From: Thalassotalea sp. G2M2-11
Lineage (GTDB): Bacteria > Pseudomonadota > Gammaproteobacteria > Enterobacterales > Alteromonadaceae
Assembly: GCF_017168195.1 (NCBI RefSeq)
Contig: NZ_JADNYL010000004.1
Coordinates: forward strand, 310,001 to 374,000
Direction: 5' to 3'
Length of the DNA: 64,000 bases
The position numbers were made by a program, and so were the translations under genes. Under the pieces are notes generated by a model. It worked only from the letters and a program-made list of their open reading frames with translations. It was not told the origin of the DNA and searched no databases. Each line of letters begins with the position of its first letter. Within the stretch, counting starts at the first letter, position 1. Positions 33,699-42,336 of this stretch are shown here, in pieces.

Positions 33699-34679
33699 CT
33701 AGGGGTAAATTGCTTGAATTGGCCAGGTTTGATACACGCCGTCGCTGGTGACGGTTGCAAGCGTGTTATGATTAATAAATTCAATGGCGATCACTGAAGC
33801 TCGAATACTATCTGCTGGTTTAAACGCTTGCCATTGGCCGAGTAGTTCCCCTGTTTTCGTTTGCCATAATTGGATCTTTTGTTTGGGAGAGGCGCTGGCT
33901 AACCACTTTTTGCTGTCAGAAAACTGTGCATCATTAAATTCAATAAACTTGATATTGTTTTTTAATTCAGCAAAAGGCGCCCCTATTTTCAGTAACCAAA
34001 AAGATCTATCTCGAATGGCATCTAAGGTAAAACCTAAGCTAGCATCGTCACTCATGGTGACATGATTGACGCGTGTTTGATGTTCAAAACGGTGAATTGC
34101 TTTACCGGTATTAGTTTGCCATAACACGGCTGTTTTATCACTTGAGCCGGTGAAAGCTTTGTCGCCCTCATCTGATATAGCAACACTGTTTATATCTAAT
34201 CGGTGAGGTTTGAAAGTGGCAATTTGATTATCCAGTACCGAAACAATACTTGCTTGGCCGCTTCGAAAGCCAAAAATTAATTTGCTCTCATTGGCTGACA
34301 TTGCAATATCATTAATAATATTGTCACCGGCGCTCCATACCGTGACTAAACGCCCTGAGTGTAAATCGTATAAATGTACATTGACTCGGTTTGAGGTGTA
34401 AAAATATTTATTCGATGATGAAATTCCCAATAACTCGATCATTTGAGCATCAAGGCTGTTAAGGCAAGGATATTGTAGTTTGTTTTTGTTGTTATTCCAC
34501 AAACACACTTGGGCATTATCACTGAGTAAAGTGAATCGGCCATTATCAGAGATATCTGCTGCTTTAAGCGAGACCTGACTGTAGTGTTGCTCTAGGGTTG
34601 CATTGGAGCTTTGTACCTGCGTATCTGAGCAGGCTATTAAAAAGGTAGATAACAGCAGGTAAGCAATTCTATTTGTCAT
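33699..34679 (-). CDS. WD40-repeat lipoprotein
   Basis: A 326-residue protein with a lipobox LIAC (C17), followed by WD40-like repeats. The clearest are 'INDIAMSANESKLIFGFRSG', 'INSVAISDEGDKAFTGSSDK' and 'KKWLASASPKQKIQLWQTKT'. It is predicted to form a partial or full propeller tethered to a membrane in the periplasm. Such proteins usually scaffold other proteins. The start ATGA overlaps the stop of the upstream methyltransferase-like gene by 4 bases, so the two are translationally coupled. The partner relationship is otherwise unknown. Confidence 0.82.
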   Translation of the reverse strand: MTNRIAYLLLSTFLIACSDTQVQSSNATLEQHYSQVSLKAADISDNGRFTLLSDNAQVCLWNNNKNKLQYPCLNSLDAQMIELLGISSSNKYFYTSNRVNVHLYDLHSGRLVTVWSAGDNIINDIAMSANESKLIFGFRSGQASIVSVLDNQIATFKPHRLDINSVAISDEGDKAFTGSSDKTAVLWQTNTGKAIHRFEHQTRVNHVTMSDDASLGFTLDAIRDRSFWLLKIGAPFAELKNNIKFIEFNDAQFSDSKKWLASASPKQKIQLWQTKTGELLGQWQAFKPADSIRASVIAIEFINHNTLATVTSDGVYQTWPIQAIYP

Positions 34680-35137
34680 ATCCAGCGTTTTACCTTAGCG
34701 CAGTATTCGACATATTGTTGTTTAAATAATGCTTTTAGCATTTTTTCTTCGGGTTTTATTTGAAAATAGGTCATATAGACAATAAAAGCTACTACAAAAA
34801 TTAATGATAGCGGGTTATGAAGAAAAAAAGCCCAGCCTGTTAACGTAAGTGCCATTCCTACGTACATAGGGTTTCGGGTGAGTCGGTAAATCCCTGTATT
34901 AACTAATACTGAACTCGTCTCAGGTTTGATCGGATTGACTGTTGTTTGCGCCCGTTTAAATGCCACTACACCTACTATAGTGAGTACTGCGCCTATTGTT
35001 ACTAAAAGAATAAATATACTTAGGCTTAACAAATCATTCAAAGGAACTAACGGTAAGAAAGTGCTGCTAGCCCACATTATAACGCCAAAGAGCAACACTA
35101 AGATAACCGGAGGTATTTTAAGTTCAAGATGATACAT
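34676..35137 (-). CDS. ICMT-like membrane methyltransferase family protein
   Basis: A 153-residue integral membrane protein with four to five helices and the isoprenylcysteine carboxyl-methyltransferase/PEMT signature. The signature shows in 'LVNTGIYRLTRNPMYVGMAL' and 'IKPEEKMLKALFKQQYVEYCAKVKRWI', where the E...F...Y...RW spacing binds S-adenosylmethionine. The methyl acceptor in bacteria is usually not known. It is followed by the WD40 lipoprotein with a 4-base overlap. No sign of truncation. Confidence 0.85.
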   Translation of the reverse strand: MYHLELKIPPVILVLLFGVIMWASSTFLPLVPLNDLLSLSIFILLVTIGAVLTIVGVVAFKRAQTTVNPIKPETSSVLVNTGIYRLTRNPMYVGMALTLTGWAFFLHNPLSLIFVVAFIVYMTYFQIKPEEKMLKALFKQQYVEYCAKVKRWI

Positions 35138-35241
35138 GACGTTGATGTTTGATAAGACAACTTAACGATAAATCAATTATGTCATTAATCTCATTACTTG
35201 CCTACTGGACGAACTGGAGAGTTGCAATCAAAAAGAGAGAT

Positions 35242-35272
35242 AAAAAAAGCCTGATGGCATATGTCAGGCTTT
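35242..35272 (-). terminator. Rho-independent terminator of the VOC gene
   Basis: A 9-bp stem (AAAGCCTGA at 35246-35254, TCAGGCTTT at 35264-35272) lies about 24 bases beyond the VOC stop on the minus strand. On that strand it is followed by a run of T, as plus-strand TAAAAAAA at 35241-35248 shows. This is a strong terminator, and it may also act weakly on the other strand. Confidence 0.85.
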
Positions 35273-35295
35273 ATTTGAGAGTCGACTAAAAGGGT

Positions 35296-35826
35296 TTAAT
35301 CTTGTTCATGTAACCATGCGGCGTGCTTGGGGGCACGTTTGGTTTTGGACCACTCTTCTATCATTAATGGCGCCACTTCATTTAATTGCTTGTATTGCTC
35401 TGGTGTACCTATATCGGCAGCTAATTCAAGGCGGTGGCCATTAGGATCAAAAAAGTAAATGGACTTAAACACCCCATGATGAACAGGGCCTAATACCTCT
35501 ACCCCTTTGCTTTCTAATGACTCTTTTGCCGCGACCAAGCCATCAAAGTCAGCGACTTTTAACGCTAAATGCTGTACCCAAGCCGGCGTGTTTTCATCGC
35601 GGCCCATTTCGTCTGAATTGGGTAGCTCAAAAAAGGCCAATACATTACCCATACCCGCATCGAGAAAGATATGCATATAAGGGTCGGGGGCTTTAGTTGA
35701 AGGTACTTCGTTTTCAGCGATTGCCAATACCAGATCCATATTCAGTTTATCTTTGTACCACTCAACCGTTTCTTTTGCGTCTTTACAGCGATAAGCGACA
35801 TGATGGACTTTTTCAATTTTAATCAT
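35296..35826 (-). CDS. VOC-family (glyoxalase/extradiol dioxygenase-like) protein
   Basis: About 176 residues with one vicinal-oxygen-chelate domain (about 1-145). The metal-ligand pattern is H in VHHVAYRC, H in WVQHLALKV and E in GHRLELAAD. The sequence 'YMHIFLDAGMGNVLAFFELP' and 'FKSIYFFDPNGHRLEL' is like extradiol dioxygenase and glyoxalase relatives. The substrate is not known. I chose the ATG at 35826, with AGAGAAG upstream; the frame extends to 35862 but the extra 12 residues are not family-like. A long palindrome sits about 40 bases upstream and looks like an operator. Confidence 0.85.
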   Translation of the reverse strand: MIKIEKVHHVAYRCKDAKETVEWYKDKLNMDLVLAIAENEVPSTKAPDPYMHIFLDAGMGNVLAFFELPNSDEMGRDENTPAWVQHLALKVADFDGLVAAKESLESKGVEVLGPVHHGVFKSIYFFDPNGHRLELAADIGTPEQYKQLNEVAPLMIEEWSKTKRAPKHAAWLHEQD

Positions 35827-35862
35827 AGTAATACTTCTCTTGGCAATCGTTGGAAGAACCAT

Positions 35863-35912
35863 GCTACCTTAAAGTAGTTAAAAAGTAACTTTTGTTACTA
35901 CTTTAAGGTGGC
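35863..35912. promoter_or_regulatory. 50-bp palindromic element upstream of the VOC gene
   Basis: Sixteen-base arms at 35863-35878 and 35897-35912 (sharing CCTTAAAGTAGT / ACTACTTTAAGG) pair with a single mismatch. A nested GTAAC/GTTAC stem (35885-35889, 35894-35898) lies between them. The element lies 37 bases upstream of the VOC ATG and about 80 bases past the M61 stop. It has no trailing T-run on the minus strand, so an operator for a dimeric repressor is more likely than a terminator. No regulator gene is next to it. Confidence 0.55.
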
Positions 35913-35989
35913 AGCAGCTTTGGTATTTTGTTATTAAATATTTACACCTCTATTTTAAATATTTAATTTCAATCACTTAGCTTTGATTT

Positions 35990-37771
35990 CTAACTGATGA
36001 TAGTACGCCATGATTCGCTTAATTGATGGTCTGTCTCCGTTAGTGTGATACTGCATAAAGGGGAGTCGATAAATTGTAGTGAGGAAGTGAGCAACTGATC
36101 ATCACGGAAGTAATGACATGTTACCGCTTGGTTTGCCGGTAAGTGCTCGGCGAGCGCTTGCAGAGATTTTTCATTTACCTTGACGTTATCTACGGCAACT
36201 AACATATCGTTAACCGCTAAACCTGCATTTGCCGCTGGTGAGTCTTCTATTACTTGAGTAATTTTTACCCCCATAGGTTGAGCGCTATATTGTGCTCCTA
36301 AGTAAGGAATATAGTCACTGGATTCAATCGTTTCTAAACCATTTAATTGTTTAAACTTGCTTGGCGTATAGGCAATTCCCACTTGTTTTAAGAGTGGTGC
36401 TAAGTCTACCCGTTTCGCGTTATCAAGTAATTTGCAAAAGCTCTGGCTGATATCTTCCCCGCATAAAATGTTGGCGATGTTAATAAAGTCATCCTGCTCA
36501 GTACCGATAGCTGGGCGGCCAAAATGTATCCAAAGTTCGCGCATTAAGTTATCAAGGCTATAACGACCTGCTGATTTTTCACGGATTGTTAAATCAAGCC
36601 ATAACGCAATTAAGGAGCCTTTAGTGTAATAGCTGACAATATTATTAACGGCATCAGCCCCTTGCTGATAAAACTTAGTCCAAGTGAAAAAGCTAGACTC
36701 AACCACGCTTTGTTTTAACTCTCCTTTACCGCGGTATACCCGTGTTGCGGTTTTACTAAGAATTTTCAAGTAGTCGTCAAATTCAATAATGCCAGCACGG
36801 TAAAGTGAAAAATCATCATAATAGGAAGTGATCCCTTCATAGGCCCATAATTGTTCTGTGTAAGATTCTTTATCAAGCTGATAAGGCATAAAGGCTTTAG
36901 GCTTAATACGACAAACATTCCAGGCATGAAAATATTCATGAGAACATAGTGATAAAAAGGTTTTGTAGTTATCCGACAACTCTTCTGGTTTACTCGGATT
37001 GGGCAGATCAAAGCGACTCGCCTGTAATATTGTTGAGTTTTTATGTTCTAAGCCACCAAAGCCATCGGCCAATAAATGGGTGATAAACCAATATTCTTTA
37101 AAAGGTGCTTCACCAAATAAATTGATGTGGTGCTGACACAGTTTACTGATGTCGCGGCTCAGTCGTTCACGGTCACCATAATGGCGACTGGTAAACACCA
37201 TGTGATGAGTCACTCCTTCAACGTCAAATTCAAAGCTGTCAAAGTCGCCAATCGCGACAGGACAATCAATAAGGTGTGCGTAATCGTCAGCCTGATAGTG
37301 ACCAAAGCTGTATTTTTCGGTGTGATTGCTTCTCGGCAGGCCGGTTGCTACACGCCAATGGCTATGATGATTAGGGGCGATAATTTCTAACTGACATGGA
37401 CAGTCGCGTAACTCCTCAATAGCAAGGAAAGTTGAGCTGCCATTGAAAAAGCCTCGTTGATCATCTAAATAGGCGGTGCGTACCGAGAGGTCAAAAGCAA
37501 ACACTTGATAGCGAATATGAGTGGTGTCACTTTGCGCCTTAAGTTGCCATGTTTGTTTGTCAACGGCATCTATTTTCAGTGCTTGCTGATCATCATCTTG
37601 AGCGGTTAATTCAATAATGTTTTTTGCAAAATCGCGGATCATATAACTACCAGGTAACCAGGCTGGTAGTGATAAAGTATATTCTTTGTTTGGTTTACTT
37701 TGAAAGTGAATACTTACTTCAAAAAGATGGCTGTTTGGCTTAATGGCTGATATTTGATATTTAACATGCAT
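35990..37771 (-). CDS. M61-family metallopeptidase with PDZ domain
   Basis: About 593 residues, of the glycyl-aminopeptidase (M61) family. It has an N-terminal beta domain (about 1-180), a thermolysin-like catalytic domain with zinc site HEYFHAWN near 290 and the third ligand Glu in 'YEGITSYYDD', and a PDZ domain near 490-570 ('PMGVKITQVIEDSPAANAGL'). The family removes N-terminal Gly or Ala from peptides. No signal peptide is evident, so it may act in the cytosol. The start is probably the ATG at 37771; the frame continues to 37795 with no better signal. It stands alone. Confidence 0.87.
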   Translation of the reverse strand: MHVKYQISAIKPNSHLFEVSIHFQSKPNKEYTLSLPAWLPGSYMIRDFAKNIIELTAQDDDQQALKIDAVDKQTWQLKAQSDTTHIRYQVFAFDLSVRTAYLDDQRGFFNGSSTFLAIEELRDCPCQLEIIAPNHHSHWRVATGLPRSNHTEKYSFGHYQADDYAHLIDCPVAIGDFDSFEFDVEGVTHHMVFTSRHYGDRERLSRDISKLCQHHINLFGEAPFKEYWFITHLLADGFGGLEHKNSTILQASRFDLPNPSKPEELSDNYKTFLSLCSHEYFHAWNVCRIKPKAFMPYQLDKESYTEQLWAYEGITSYYDDFSLYRAGIIEFDDYLKILSKTATRVYRGKGELKQSVVESSFFTWTKFYQQGADAVNNIVSYYTKGSLIALWLDLTIREKSAGRYSLDNLMRELWIHFGRPAIGTEQDDFINIANILCGEDISQSFCKLLDNAKRVDLAPLLKQVGIAYTPSKFKQLNGLETIESSDYIPYLGAQYSAQPMGVKITQVIEDSPAANAGLAVNDMLVAVDNVKVNEKSLQALAEHLPANQAVTCHYFRDDQLLTSSLQFIDSPLCSITLTETDHQLSESWRTIIS

Positions 37772-37847
37772 AATGAATGAACTTTCGGCTAACAATGTAA
37801 TGACAATAGTGTCATGTTAGCGAAAATCCATTCATTCGTCTTGTCGT

Positions 37848-38708
37848 TTAGTTCAAGATCACGGTTTTATCACCATTTAAGCAAATGCGCTGTTCAACAT
37901 GCATTTTAACCGCATGACATAAGGCCGTTGCTTCAATATCATGACCTAAATGGACCATTTGATCGATAGTGTAAGTATGATTGATCGGTTTGACTTCTTG
38001 TACGATGATCGGCCCTTCATCGAGGTCAGCTGTGACGTAATGTGCGGTGGCACCTATTACTTTGACCCCACGTTTATGTGCTTGATGATACGGCCTAGCG
38101 CCTTTAAAGCTGGGTAAAAAAGAATGATGAATATTAATGGCATGACCACGTAACTTCTCACACATATCATCCGAGAGTATTTGCATATAACGGGCGAGCA
38201 CGAGTAAATCGGCATCTGTATTATCCATCACGGATAAAATTGCCGCTTCTTGCTCAGGCTTATTGTCATTGTGCATAGGACAATAATGAAACGGAATTTT
38301 GTGCCACTCGACTAACCCTTGACACTCTTGATGGTTTGATACCACTGCCACAATATTCGCGGGTAATACGCCTGCTTTCCATTTGGTTAGCAGAGACACT
38401 AAGCAATGATCGTATTTAGACACAGCGATCACGATATTAGGAAAGTCGTCTTTTTTTCGTAAGCGATATTGCATGGCTAATGGTTGAGCGAGTTCTTCAA
38501 TGCCTTGAGTAAATTCTTCAATCGGTACTGTCATATTGCGATCATCAAAGGCAATACGCGAGAAAAAGGTGTCGGTATAAGGGTCACTGTATTGTGAGGT
38601 TTCTGTGACAAAAGCCCCATGTTCGTACAGGTTTTGTGCTACTTGAGCTAATACGCCTGTTGAGTCAGGGCATTGCCAAGTTAAAATATAATGATTCATT
38701 GCTTGCAT
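37848..38708 (-). CDS. purU: Formyltetrahydrofolate deformylase
   Basis: A 286-residue cytoplasmic enzyme that hydrolyses 10-formyl-tetrahydrofolate to formate and tetrahydrofolate, balancing one-carbon pools and supplying formate to PurT. The N-terminal ACT domain is at about 5-80 ('YILTWQCPDSTGVLAQV'). The catalytic formyl-transferase-like domain follows, with 'INIHHSFLPSFKGARPYHQA' (active His) and 'VIGATAHYVTADLDEGPIIVQEV' (active Asp). Length and motifs match PurU. The start could be Met1 or Met4. It stands alone on the minus strand, 139 bases from the M61 start side. Confidence 0.95.
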   Translation of the reverse strand: MQAMNHYILTWQCPDSTGVLAQVAQNLYEHGAFVTETSQYSDPYTDTFFSRIAFDDRNMTVPIEEFTQGIEELAQPLAMQYRLRKKDDFPNIVIAVSKYDHCLVSLLTKWKAGVLPANIVAVVSNHQECQGLVEWHKIPFHYCPMHNDNKPEQEAAILSVMDNTDADLLVLARYMQILSDDMCEKLRGHAINIHHSFLPSFKGARPYHQAHKRGVKVIGATAHYVTADLDEGPIIVQEVKPINHTYTIDQMVHLGHDIEATALCHAVKMHVEQRICLNGDKTVILN

Positions 38709-38832
38709 AGCATCTTTGTTTGTTTCTGATAATGTGAGCAGTTTGCCAGTATTTTGATGAAAAGTGCTAGTACAAAATTGCTATGAATTAGATATTTGTT
38801 GCATATCAGTGCCATGCTACGTAGGTAAACGA

Positions 38833-39069
38833 TCACTGAGTTGAATGATGTACCAAGTGTTTGTGCTTGATATAAAAGGCTTCAACTTTTTCTCTTGCCC
38901 ATGGCGTTTTACGTAAAAAGGTCAGACTTGATTTAATGCTTGGGTCATTGCTAAAACAGCGAATATTAATGTGTTCACTTAAATAAGCAAAACCGAAATG
39001 GTCGACTAACTCGGTGAGTAGGGTTTTTAAGGTGATACCGTGTAATGGGTTATAGGGTTGCTGATCCAC
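38833..39069 (-). CDS. VF530-family (DUF2132) DNA-binding-like protein
   Basis: A 78-residue protein matching the VF530/DUF2132 family: '[20 protein letters not shown]', '[20 protein letters not shown]' and '[13 protein letters not shown]'. The solved V. fischeri member is a small helical protein of unclear function with a proposed nucleic-acid-binding surface. The start is taken as GTG at 39069, with GGAG 8 bases away; a TTG two codons earlier opens the frame but is too close to the GGAG. It has no operon partner. Confidence 0.85.
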   Translation of the reverse strand: MDQQPYNPLHGITLKTLLTELVDHFGFAYLSEHINIRCFSNDPSIKSSLTFLRKTPWAREKVEAFYIKHKHLVHHSTQ

Positions 39070-39234
39070 AAACAATGCTCCTCTTGGTTAACCTTGATAG
39101 TTTATCAATTAACTGTGAATTTTGCTGTACATATTATTTGCTGTAGATATCAGTTAATAATCAATCACATGCTTGGATATTGAACAGGGCAGTGCTAAGG
39201 TGTTAATAAAAATATAATAACAAGAGAGTTTAAC

Positions 39235-41115
39235 GTGTTACAGCTCAAATTCGCCCATAAAATCATTATGGTAAGTGCCATCTTATTGTTATTGGCATTA
39301 GCCGTTTCTACCAGTATTAATTACTTTTCAATCAAGCAAGATACCCAAGAAAACCTTAATCGTGCCATTGATGAAATTGGTAATTCAGTTGCCAGCAATA
39401 TTGCGAATTGGTTAAACGGTAAATCACGCATTATTGATTCTATCGCTAAGGGGACGTCAGCAAACCCTCAAAAAGATATTGTGTTAAAAGCGGTACGACA
39501 AGCAGCAGAAGCGGGTGAATTTAAAAGTGCTTATGTTGGCGTAGAAAATACCGGCGAATTTATTTTGGACGATCAAAGCCTTGTATTACCAGAAGGTTAT
39601 GATGCGCGAAAACGCCCTTGGTATACCCAAACAAAACAAACTAAAAAATCATCTTTTACTGAACCCTATATGGATGTCACTATTGATAAATTAGTGATAT
39701 CCCCTGTTGCCCCGATAGAGGTTAACGGTGAATTTATCGGGGTTGCGGGCGGTGATATTTTACTTGATGACATCTCTGATATTTTAAATGCGATTGATTT
39801 TCTCGACATTGGTTATGCCTATTTGATGACATCAAAAGGCAAAATATTGAGTCATCCACAAGCCCAATATGTGGAAAAAAATGTCGAAGACTTACTTGGT
39901 GTTCAACCCAAATTTTCTAAAGATCTCAATGAAATCAATGAACAGAGCATAGTGTCCTTCATTCCGATTAAAGGCATAAACTCGGTCAACTGGTATGTCG
40001 GAGTGGTGCTCGATCGTGAAAAGGCCTACAAGTCGTTAGTGGCGGCGCGAAATACAGCGATTATTGTCGCGCTGATCAGCTTGTTGGTGACGGTTGGCTT
40101 ATTACATCTGTTGTTTAATCATTTAATGAAACCAATTTATCGTTTAAATGATGCCATTAAAGATATCTCGCAAGGTGATGGTGATTTAACTCAACGTTTA
40201 GTGGTTGATACTCGGGATGAAATAGGAGAGTTGTCGGAGAATTTTAATGGCTTTATTGAGCGCATTCATTTATCGATGCAACAAGTTCAGGCGTCTGCGG
40301 ATGCGCTGGAACAACATATTGCGCAGGTGAGACAAAGTGCGCATGCAGGGATTGAAATGGCTGATCAGCAATTAAGTCGAGGCACAAATGTCTCTAGTGC
40401 CATTACCGAGTTAAATAGTTCTTCGGATGAAATTTCTGTCAATGCAGCCAATGCCTCTGAATTAACCTCAGCAATGCAAACCCAATCACAGGAAGGAATG
40501 AGTGCCTTAAATGATAATATTAGTTCTATTGAACAATTATCAGGCACGATGGAAAGCTCCAGTGGCGATATCGAAAAATTACGGGCTGAAGCTAATAATA
40601 TTGCCAATATTTTGGATGTGATCATGGGCGTGAGCTCGCAAACTAATTTACTTGCTTTAAATGCTGCTATTGAAGCAGCACGAGCGGGTGAAGCGGGTCG
40701 TGGTTTTGCGGTTGTTGCCGATGAAGTCAGACAGTTAGCGCAACGTACGCAAGAGGCGGCAACTGAAATTGAAACCATGATAGATAATTTACAACAGGGT
40801 ACTATTTCGGTGGTAACAGCCATGGAAGAGAGTCAGAAAAACAGTCAATCAAGTGTCGAAAAAGCAAATTTTGCTGATGAAAAAATGCAAACTATCGTTA
40901 GTGCGCTAAACAAAGTGGACAATGAAAATCATGCGGTGGCTGAAGCGACGCGCCAACAAAGTGATGTGATCAAGTCAATTGATGAAGATATCTTACAGTT
41001 TATGGAATTGAACCAGCAAGGGGTCAGTAATTTACAACAAACAGAAAGTGCCTGTGACAGCTTGCAACAAGAATTCAGTGATTTAAATAAACTAGTGAGT
41101 CAATTTAAAGTATAA
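39235..41115 (+). CDS. Methyl-accepting chemotaxis protein (dCACHE type)
   Basis: A 626-residue chemoreceptor. The first helix is at 8-28, and the periplasmic dCACHE sensor at about 30-265 has '[20 protein letters not shown]' and '[11 protein letters not shown]'. The second helix is at about 275-295, the HAMP domain at 300-350 and the cytoplasmic coiled coil follows. The hairpin tip is '[20 protein letters not shown]' and the next '[20 protein letters not shown]', which contacts CheA and CheW. dCACHE sensors usually bind amino acids, amines or organic acids. The start is GTG with AAGAGAG upstream. There are no che genes in the window; it relies on a distant array. Confidence 0.95.
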   Translation: MLQLKFAHKIIMVSAILLLLALAVSTSINYFSIKQDTQENLNRAIDEIGNSVASNIANWLNGKSRIIDSIAKGTSANPQKDIVLKAVRQAAEAGEFKSAYVGVENTGEFILDDQSLVLPEGYDARKRPWYTQTKQTKKSSFTEPYMDVTIDKLVISPVAPIEVNGEFIGVAGGDILLDDISDILNAIDFLDIGYAYLMTSKGKILSHPQAQYVEKNVEDLLGVQPKFSKDLNEINEQSIVSFIPIKGINSVNWYVGVVLDREKAYKSLVAARNTAIIVALISLLVTVGLLHLLFNHLMKPIYRLNDAIKDISQGDGDLTQRLVVDTRDEIGELSENFNGFIERIHLSMQQVQASADALEQHIAQVRQSAHAGIEMADQQLSRGTNVSSAITELNSSSDEISVNAANASELTSAMQTQSQEGMSALNDNISSIEQLSGTMESSSGDIEKLRAEANNIANILDVIMGVSSQTNLLALNAAIEAARAGEAGRGFAVVADEVRQLAQRTQEAATEIETMIDNLQQGTISVVTAMEESQKNSQSSVEKANFADEKMQTIVSALNKVDNENHAVAEATRQQSDVIKSIDEDILQFMELNQQGVSNLQQTESACDSLQQEFSDLNKLVSQFKV

Positions 41116-41256
41116 ATTTTAGTCGCTCATATCTGCTCTTAAAGTGTTTACGGTTAGGTTTCGAGTTCATCTAATAGACAGCTATAAGTGAAAACGTGCG
41201 GCGAGAATTAAAACCGATCAGTAGTAGAAAGTCAGTGAAACAATAAAGAGGGAACT

Positions 41257-41994
41257 ATGTTAATTAATACGACAAAAATTAGTTTATTGATTGTTGTGTT
41301 TACCTTTCTAGTGGCAACCAATTTTTATCAGTTTACAGAGAATAGAGAACTTGACGAGGACCTAGCTTTATTAAATAAAAATCTGCTCCAAAAACAGAAT
41401 GAAGTCTCTGCTATTTTAAACTCATTTAATGAGTTTAAAAAGTCAGTTGATCGTCAAATTCACGATATTAAAGCTTTGGAAACAGCCCATGCCAATAATG
41501 AAAATATTAAGCAAAGCAATAGCGAATGTTTTTTAGAGCCTGATAAAATATTAGAAATGGCAATAGAAGAAAACGCTCGCAGAAAAAAAGAAAAAGACAA
41601 AAAGATAGAAGAGGAAAGACAATATATTTTATCTGAGTTAGCGATGTATTTAGACCAAGATACACATTCATTATTGCAGAACAGAGGACTAGGATTATTG
41701 AAAGACGTTTATAAAGTGAATTCAACTTCTAGAAGTTCTGACCACAGTATAAATCTTGAAAATTCAATAGTTAATGAGTTATACGAGCATTCCAATGGGA
41801 TTATCGAGCAAGATGTTAATTGTACTATCGAAGGCTGTGTTATAAGAATTCTCATCAAAAAAGATTACGGGAAAGAGCTTGATATCCATAAGTTAATTAG
41901 AAAGCTTGATAAAAAATTACTTGGTACTTCATTTAGTAAAACGACGGAGAAAGGCTATCAGGACTTTAATGTATATGTTTGGGATAGAGGTTAA
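41257..41994 (+). CDS. Membrane-anchored coiled-coil protein of unknown function
   Basis: A 245-residue protein with one N-terminal helix (about 6-26) and then a long charged coiled coil (about 30-130, including 'NARRKKEKDKKIEEERQYIL'). The C-terminal part is about 100 residues, mixed alpha/beta, with a 'VNCTIEGCVIRILIKKDYG' pair of cysteines and 'GYQDFNVYVWDRG' at the end. I do not recognise a family. The topology predicts a periplasmic coiled coil and C-terminal domain. AGAGGG precedes the ATG. Base use is more AT-rich than its neighbours, which could be recent arrival. Confidence 0.65.
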   Translation: MLINTTKISLLIVVFTFLVATNFYQFTENRELDEDLALLNKNLLQKQNEVSAILNSFNEFKKSVDRQIHDIKALETAHANNENIKQSNSECFLEPDKILEMAIEENARRKKEKDKKIEEERQYILSELAMYLDQDTHSLLQNRGLGLLKDVYKVNSTSRSSDHSINLENSIVNELYEHSNGIIEQDVNCTIEGCVIRILIKKDYGKELDIHKLIRKLDKKLLGTSFSKTTEKGYQDFNVYVWDRG

Positions 41995-42175
41995 AAACAT
42001 TTGAGTTGAGTAATGGGGAAGCCTCTCATGTTTAAAATCACTAGACATTTTTGAGGGCTACATGCGCTCCCCATATCAAGAAAAGAACACCAAGTCCTGG
42101 CCATTTATTTCATAGCCATCATTAATTCTCATTTTTTACTGTACATTTTTTCACAACTTGTTACTATCGCGGCCA

Positions 42176-42258
42176 AACCAAGGGGTGCATGTTTGTTTAC
42201 ATGCTGAGAACTATTACCCTTATTACCTGAAACGGATAATGCCGTCGTAGGGATGGTT
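42176..42258 (+). ncRNA. TPP (thiamine pyrophosphate) riboswitch
   Basis: The conserved TPP aptamer can be read directly: AGGGGTGC at 42181-42188, GCTGAGA at 42203-42209, ACCCTTATTACCTGA at about 42216-42230, and GGATAATGCCGTCGTAGGGA at 42234-42253. The closing helix is AACCA (42176-42180) with TGGTT (42254-42258). It lies 78 bases upstream of the TonB receptor ATG, in a leader with no clear terminator, so translational control is likely. Binding of thiamine pyrophosphate should shut down the thiamine salvage operon below. Confidence 0.92.
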
Positions 42259-42336
42259 AGTTAGTCGCTAAGTGGTAATATTGCATGCTTAGTTGGCTAG
42301 TTTGGCTTTCTGCGGTGGTGTGTATGTGAGAGTCAA

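Noticed and set aside
40365-40823. Long antisense frame inside the chemoreceptor gene
   Set aside because: It lies opposite strongly conserved signalling-domain codons; such mirror frames are common in Ala/Ser-rich coiled coils.
42013-42074. Composite inverted repeat ATGGGGA/TCCCCAT between the coiled-coil protein and the TPP leader
   Set aside because: Only 7-bp arms, widely separated and with no T-run; it is too weak to call a terminator or operator.
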